Assembly (NCBI GenBank): GCA_905234495.1
Contig: CAJOHE010000009.1
Coordinates: 1 to 64,000 of the forward strand
DNA: 64,000 nucleotides
Reading direction: 5' to 3'
From: an uncultured Eubacterium sp.
GTDB taxonomy: Bacteria; Bacillota; Clostridia; Oscillospirales; Acutalibacteraceae
Shown here in pieces: positions 61,104 through 64,000 of this stretch (its first letter is position 1; each line of letters starts with the position of its first letter). A program made the position numbers and the translations under genes. The notes below the pieces were generated by a model. That model did not search any database, was not told the DNA's origin, and saw only the letters and a list, made by a program, of their open reading frames with translations.

Positions 61104-61625
61104 TTACTGCGCCGCCTCAAGAGCATCAACGCCGACTGCGTAATACTCTTCCTCAAATTCGGTAACGTTTATATACCTTATCTGGTTTGGCTGCATTTTG
61201 GTCATACCAAGCTCCTCAACGGCATATTTGTCAATCTGACTCATTGATACCATTGCGTCGAGTTCGCTTGTTATTCTTGTGTTTTCGCTCTGCGCAACCG
61301 CAAGTCTTGTCTCATAGCTTGCGATTTCGTGAACAAGCTCGTTTTTATGCGCCATCGAGGCTATTGCCCCGAAGAACATAACGAGTATAAGAAGCGAGCA
61401 GAGGACGATTGCGGCAACCGCAGTCGTGTTGAGCTTCTGCTCTTCTTTGAGCTGAGCTGCACTCTTTCTTCTTACGTTTTCCTTTACGCGAAGCTCTTTT
61501 TCCCTGCGCGGGGCATACTTGGGCGCTGCCGATGATCTGGTTCGGTTAAACGCTTCAAGCGCAATAGCCGCGTCGTTTGAATAAGAGTATCTTCTGAAAT
61601 CGCCTGTATTGGTCAACGGACTCAC
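61104..61625 (-). CDS. ftsL: FtsL-like cell division protein
   Basis: A 173-aa protein with the bitopic FtsL layout: a basic cytoplasmic head of about 75 residues, one membrane helix (VAAIVLCSLLILVMFFGAIA) and an extracellular coiled coil (HEIASYETRLAVAQSENTRITSELDAM) ending in EELGMTKMQPNQIRYI. The family has low sequence conservation; position between rsmH and the PBP gene supports the call. It would bridge FtsQ/DivIC and the FtsW-PBP synthase. Confidence 0.85.
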   Translation of the reverse strand: MSPLTNTGDFRRYSYSNDAAIALEAFNRTRSSAAPKYAPRREKELRVKENVRRKSAAQLKEEQKLNTTAVAAIVLCSLLILVMFFGAIASMAHKNELVHEIASYETRLAVAQSENTRITSELDAMVSMSQIDKYAVEELGMTKMQPNQIRYINVTEFEEEYYAVGVDALEAAQ

Positions 61626-61638
61626 CCTTTCTTAATAA

Positions 61639-62550
61639 TCAGTTCTTTTCAAACACGCGAAGTCGCGAGGACCTCGCTCTCGGATTTTCTTCAAGTTCCT
61701 CTTGTGACGGCGTTACAGCCTTGAGCGCTCTGCCCTTCGGCTTGTTGCCGCATACGCAGACGGGAAATTCCTTGGGGCAGGTACATCCCCTGCACCATTC
61801 GGCAAATTTTTCCTTAACAATCCTGTCCTCAAGAGAGTGAAAGGTAATAACGGCAATCCTTCCCTTCGGCGCAAGCATTTCAAACGCGTCGTCAAGCGTT
61901 TTTTCAAGCGCCTCAAGCTCGCCGTTTACCTCAATTCTTATGGCCTGAAAAGTCTTTCTTGCGGGATGTGCGTCGCGCATCGCCTTCTGCGGATAGGACG
62001 CCTTGATGATGTCGACAAGTTCAAACGTCGTTTCAACCGGCTTGTCCTGCCTTGCTCTGACGATATTCGCCGCAATCCTTCGCGAATACTTTTCTTCGCC
62101 GTATTTATAAATGATATCCGCAAGCTGCTGCTCGCCGTATGTGTTTACAACGTCGTATGCGCTGAGCCCGTTTTTGCTCATACGCATATCAAGCTGAGCG
62201 TCCTTGTGAAACGAGAATCCCCTCTCAGCCGTGTCGAGCTGGAACGAACTCACGCCGAGGTCTAAAAGAAGACCGTCGATGCTCTCAATATCAAGGCTTT
62301 CAAGTATCGCTCTGATATTTGAAAAATTGTCGTGAACTATTGTTACGTTGCCGAGCCCGCCGAGCCTTTTGTTTAAAACCTCAATGGCATCGGGGTCGCG
62401 GTCGATTGATATGAGGCGCTTTGCCGTTTTTGCAATCTCGCCCGAATGACCGCCGCCGCCTGCGGTGCCGTCAACTATAACCTTTGTATCGTTCAGTTCA
62501 AGAGCTTCTATCGCCTCGTCGAAAAGTACGCTTTTGTGTAAAAATTCCAT
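61639..62550 (-). CDS. rsmH: 16S rRNA (cytosine-1402-N4) methyltransferase
   Basis: A 303-aa enzyme (MraW). It begins EFLHKSVLFDEAIEAL, carries the SAM loop DGTAGGGGHSGEIA, LLLDLGVSSFQLDTAERGFSF and the late VITFHSLEDRIVKEKF, all signatures of the family. It methylates N4 of C1402 in the decoding centre. It starts at the last base of mraZ. Confidence 0.97.
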   Translation of the reverse strand: MEFLHKSVLFDEAIEALELNDTKVIVDGTAGGGGHSGEIAKTAKRLISIDRDPDAIEVLNKRLGGLGNVTIVHDNFSNIRAILESLDIESIDGLLLDLGVSSFQLDTAERGFSFHKDAQLDMRMSKNGLSAYDVVNTYGEQQLADIIYKYGEEKYSRRIAANIVRARQDKPVETTFELVDIIKASYPQKAMRDAHPARKTFQAIRIEVNGELEALEKTLDDAFEMLAPKGRIAVITFHSLEDRIVKEKFAEWCRGCTCPKEFPVCVCGNKPKGRALKAVTPSQEELEENPRARSSRLRVFEKN

Positions 62551-63008
62551 TACTCGGCGCTGCCGCCCTTCAGCTTGTCCATAAGGTCGTAAATACCTTC
62601 GTTATGGTCGTATGTGCCGCTAATCTTTTCGTATTCTTCGGAATTCCAGATTTCAATGAATCTGCCCTTGCCCTTGAACACGACGGTCGTTTCATTTGAA
62701 AGACCTGCGGCGTCCTTTAATCTCTGATTAACCGTAAATCTTCCCTGTGCGTCAAGCACCGCCTCTTCGGCGTTGTCAAGGAAGCTTGTGATAGCGTCGT
62801 ACTTCTGGTTTTCGGTACCGTGCTGCATTGAATCGTACATCTCGTTGAAGTAGCCCTCGGGATAGAGGTTGAGACATTTGCAGCCCCTTACGGTTACGCT
62901 TACCATATAGAATTCTTTTCCGAGGCGCTCCCTCCACTTTGTGGGAATAGAAAGACGCCCTTTAGAATCAAGTTTGTAACCGTCTAAAGTGCCGACTAAT
63001 AATCGCAT
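62550..63008 (-). CDS. mraZ: transcriptional regulator MraZ
   Basis: A 152-aa protein with two MraZ/AbrB-like halves (LDSKGRLSIPTKWRERLG and LDAQGRFTVNQRLKDAAGL). The ATG at 63008 has GAGGAG 9 bases upstream; the frame opens six codons earlier. MraZ is a ring-forming DNA-binding protein that represses its own dcw operon. The four 10-bp repeats just upstream are its likely binding site. Confidence 0.95.
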   Translation of the reverse strand: MRLLVGTLDGYKLDSKGRLSIPTKWRERLGKEFYMVSVTVRGCKCLNLYPEGYFNEMYDSMQHGTENQKYDAITSFLDNAEEAVLDAQGRFTVNQRLKDAAGLSNETTVVFKGKGRFIEIWNSEEYEKISGTYDHNEGIYDLMDKLKGGSAE

Positions 63009-63056
63009 ATCTTTCTCTCCTCTCAAAGCGTTTTTAAGGATGTAAACCCTTCTTTA

Positions 63057-63096
63057 GTGGGATTCACTTGAATTCTCTGGGAATAAGTTGGATTTA
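63057..63096 (-). promoter_or_regulatory. four 10-bp direct repeats, probable MraZ boxes
   Basis: Read on the plus strand the units are GTGGGATTCA, CTTGAATTCT, CTGGGAATAA and GTTGGATTTA, in exact 10-bp phase. They share the TGGGA-like core with 10-bp period known for MraZ sites. They lie between the -10 element and the mraZ start. Confidence 0.7.
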
Positions 63097-63109
63097 CTGC
63101 CTCCCTTAT

Positions 63110-63138
63110 ATTATAAGTACTGACTTCCCCAAAGTCAA
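63110..63138 (-). promoter_or_regulatory. dcw operon promoter upstream of mraZ
   Basis: TTGACT (63138-63133) and TATAAT (63115-63110), 17 bp apart. The transcription start would be near 63103, at the edge of the repeat array. Confidence 0.85.
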
Positions 63139-63213
63139 GCACTATTTTAACTGTAACGCTTTTTTAAACGTTTGTTACACTTTTGTAAGAAATAGACGGT
63201 AAACAAGATTTAG

Positions 63214-63242
63214 TTGTACAAATGAAAATATTATGTTATAAT
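63214..63242 (+). promoter_or_regulatory. promoter of the sugar transporter gene
   Basis: TTGTAC (63214-63219) and TATAAT (63237-63242), 17 bp apart, 30 bp before the ATG. Confidence 0.75.
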
Positions 63243-63271
63243 TCATATATATTGATTTGGAGAAAATGCTT

Positions 63272-64000
63272 ATGAAAGACGAAAAAAATTTTGAATTAAA
63301 GACGACATGGGCTCAAAAAATAGGCTACGGCGTGGGCGCGATAGGTCTTGACCTGAGCTACGGACTGTTCTATTCCTTCCTCAGCTACTACCTTTCAAGC
63401 GTGCTCGGACTGAAGGAAGCGTTCCTGCTTCTGCTCACTCCCATCGCGAGAATATGGGACGGCGTCAACGACCCGATGATGGGCACAATCGTTGATAACA
63501 CGAGGACGAAGCACGGCAAGTACAGACCGTGGATACTGATAGGCGCAATCTGCAACGCAGTCGTTTTGTTCCTGCTTTTCACAAGCTTCGGTATGAGCGG
63601 CACAAAGCTATACATTTATATAGGCGTTATGTACATCCTCTGGGGAATGACGAACACCATGGCGGACATCCCCTACTGGTCAATGGTGCCGAGCTTCACA
63701 ACCGACCCTGCCGACAGAAATATGGTATCGACCGTTGCGAGAACGTTCTCGGGCTTGGGTCAGGGAATCATCACGGTTATGACTCCGATTATTCTGCCGA
63801 TGCTTTCCTCGGGTATGACGACCGACAAGGGCTACAGCGCAAGCGGCTTTTCGCGCTGGGCGGGCGTCTGTGCAGTTATGCTCGTTGTGTTCTCCTCAAT
63901 CTGCGTTCTTACGACGAGCGAGAAAAACGTTGTATACGGCGAAAAGACAAAATTTTCGTTTAAAAAGATTTTCTCGGTGCTTGCAAAAAACGACCAGCTG
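63272..64000 (+). CDS. GPH-family (MelB-like) sugar transporter, N-terminal part
   Basis: The frame is open from the ATG at 63272 (GGAG 9 bases upstream; an ATG at 63266 is too close) to the window end, giving 243 residues of a protein usually about 450-500 aa. The start WAQKIGYGVGAIGLDLSYGLFYSFLSYYLS, the conserved IARIWDGVNDPMMGTIVDNTRTKHGKYRPWI with the cation-site Asp pair, and membrane helices match the glycoside-pentoside-hexuronide:cation symporters. It would import a glycoside, in line with the GH42 and GH38 genes in the window. Confidence 0.92.
   Translation, partial: MKDEKNFELKTTWAQKIGYGVGAIGLDLSYGLFYSFLSYYLSSVLGLKEAFLLLLTPIARIWDGVNDPMMGTIVDNTRTKHGKYRPWILIGAICNAVVLFLLFTSFGMSGTKLYIYIGVMYILWGMTNTMADIPYWSMVPSFTTDPADRNMVSTVARTFSGLGQGIITVMTPIILPMLSSGMTTDKGYSASGFSRWAGVCAVMLVVFSSICVLTTSEKNVVYGEKTKFSFKKIFSVLAKNDQL

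Overview
The window looks like a chromosome segment of an anaerobic, probably spore-forming Clostridia species, most likely of the Ruminococcaceae/Oscillospiraceae type. This rests on the division and cell-wall cluster order, a MurE with the meso-diaminopimelate signature, a spoVAD gene, indolepyruvate:ferredoxin oxidoreductase, TnpV-type proteins and many secreted glycan-related proteins. Most of the window has moderate GC. The stretch from about 2.1 to 15.9 kb is visibly AT-richer and was probably acquired horizontally.

Layout. 1-0.9 kb: 3' end of a GH42 beta-galactosidase. 0.9-2.1 kb: small genes and remnants of a mobile element, including a sigma-70 region 4-like protein. 2.2-15.8 kb: a seven-gene defence operon on the minus strand behind one strong promoter. 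In order of transcription it holds an unrecognised 568-aa protein, a BrxP-like PAPS-reductase-fold protein with ferredoxin clusters, a BrxC/PglY-like ATPase, a PglZ phosphatase-fold protein, a 66-aa zinc-ribbon protein, a protease-less BrxL ATPase and an IscS/DndA-like cysteine desulfurase. The core is BREX type 4. The desulfurase, the two extra genes and the lack of any methyltransferase suggest sulfur-based (phosphorothioate-like) self-marking. This is the most interesting system here. 16.0-17.2 kb: a DUF6809-like gene and two TnpV-like genes, next to a spoVAD that has lost its 3' half.

17.9-23.9 kb: a six-gene minus-strand operon (DUF6935-like, lipoprotein, SPFH/YdjI-like, DUF4428, zinc-ribbon membrane protein, TPM-domain protein) that looks like an envelope-stress or quality-control unit. 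24.1-25.8 kb: a secreted beta-helix surface protein. 26.0-28.1 kb: a metallochaperone and a Zn/Cd-type P1B-ATPase under a promoter with an operator-like palindrome. 28.1-31.7 kb: small membrane and cytoplasmic proteins and an MBOAT/SGNH acylation pair. 31.8-35.3 kb: GNAT, ProX-type editing protein, LbH acetyltransferase and glmS. 35.5-39.5 kb: iorA, iorB and an acyl-CoA ligase. 39.6-41.9 kb: aquaporin, lipase-like lipoprotein and initiator tRNA-fMet. 42.0-43.8 kb: split ThrE exporter and a histidine phosphatase. 43.9-48.5 kb: glycerate kinase, a small protein and a GH38 alpha-mannosidase.

48.9-63.0 kb: the dcw cluster on the minus strand: mraZ, rsmH, ftsL, spoVD/ftsI-like PBP, murE, murF, mraY, ftsW, murG, murA, ftsQ, then ftsZ on its own promoter. 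murD, murC, murB and ftsA are absent. mraZ has a good sigma-A promoter followed by 10-bp repeats resembling MraZ boxes. The window ends inside a GPH-family sugar transporter. Coordinates of sites were counted by hand; family assignments come from motif recognition, not from database searches.
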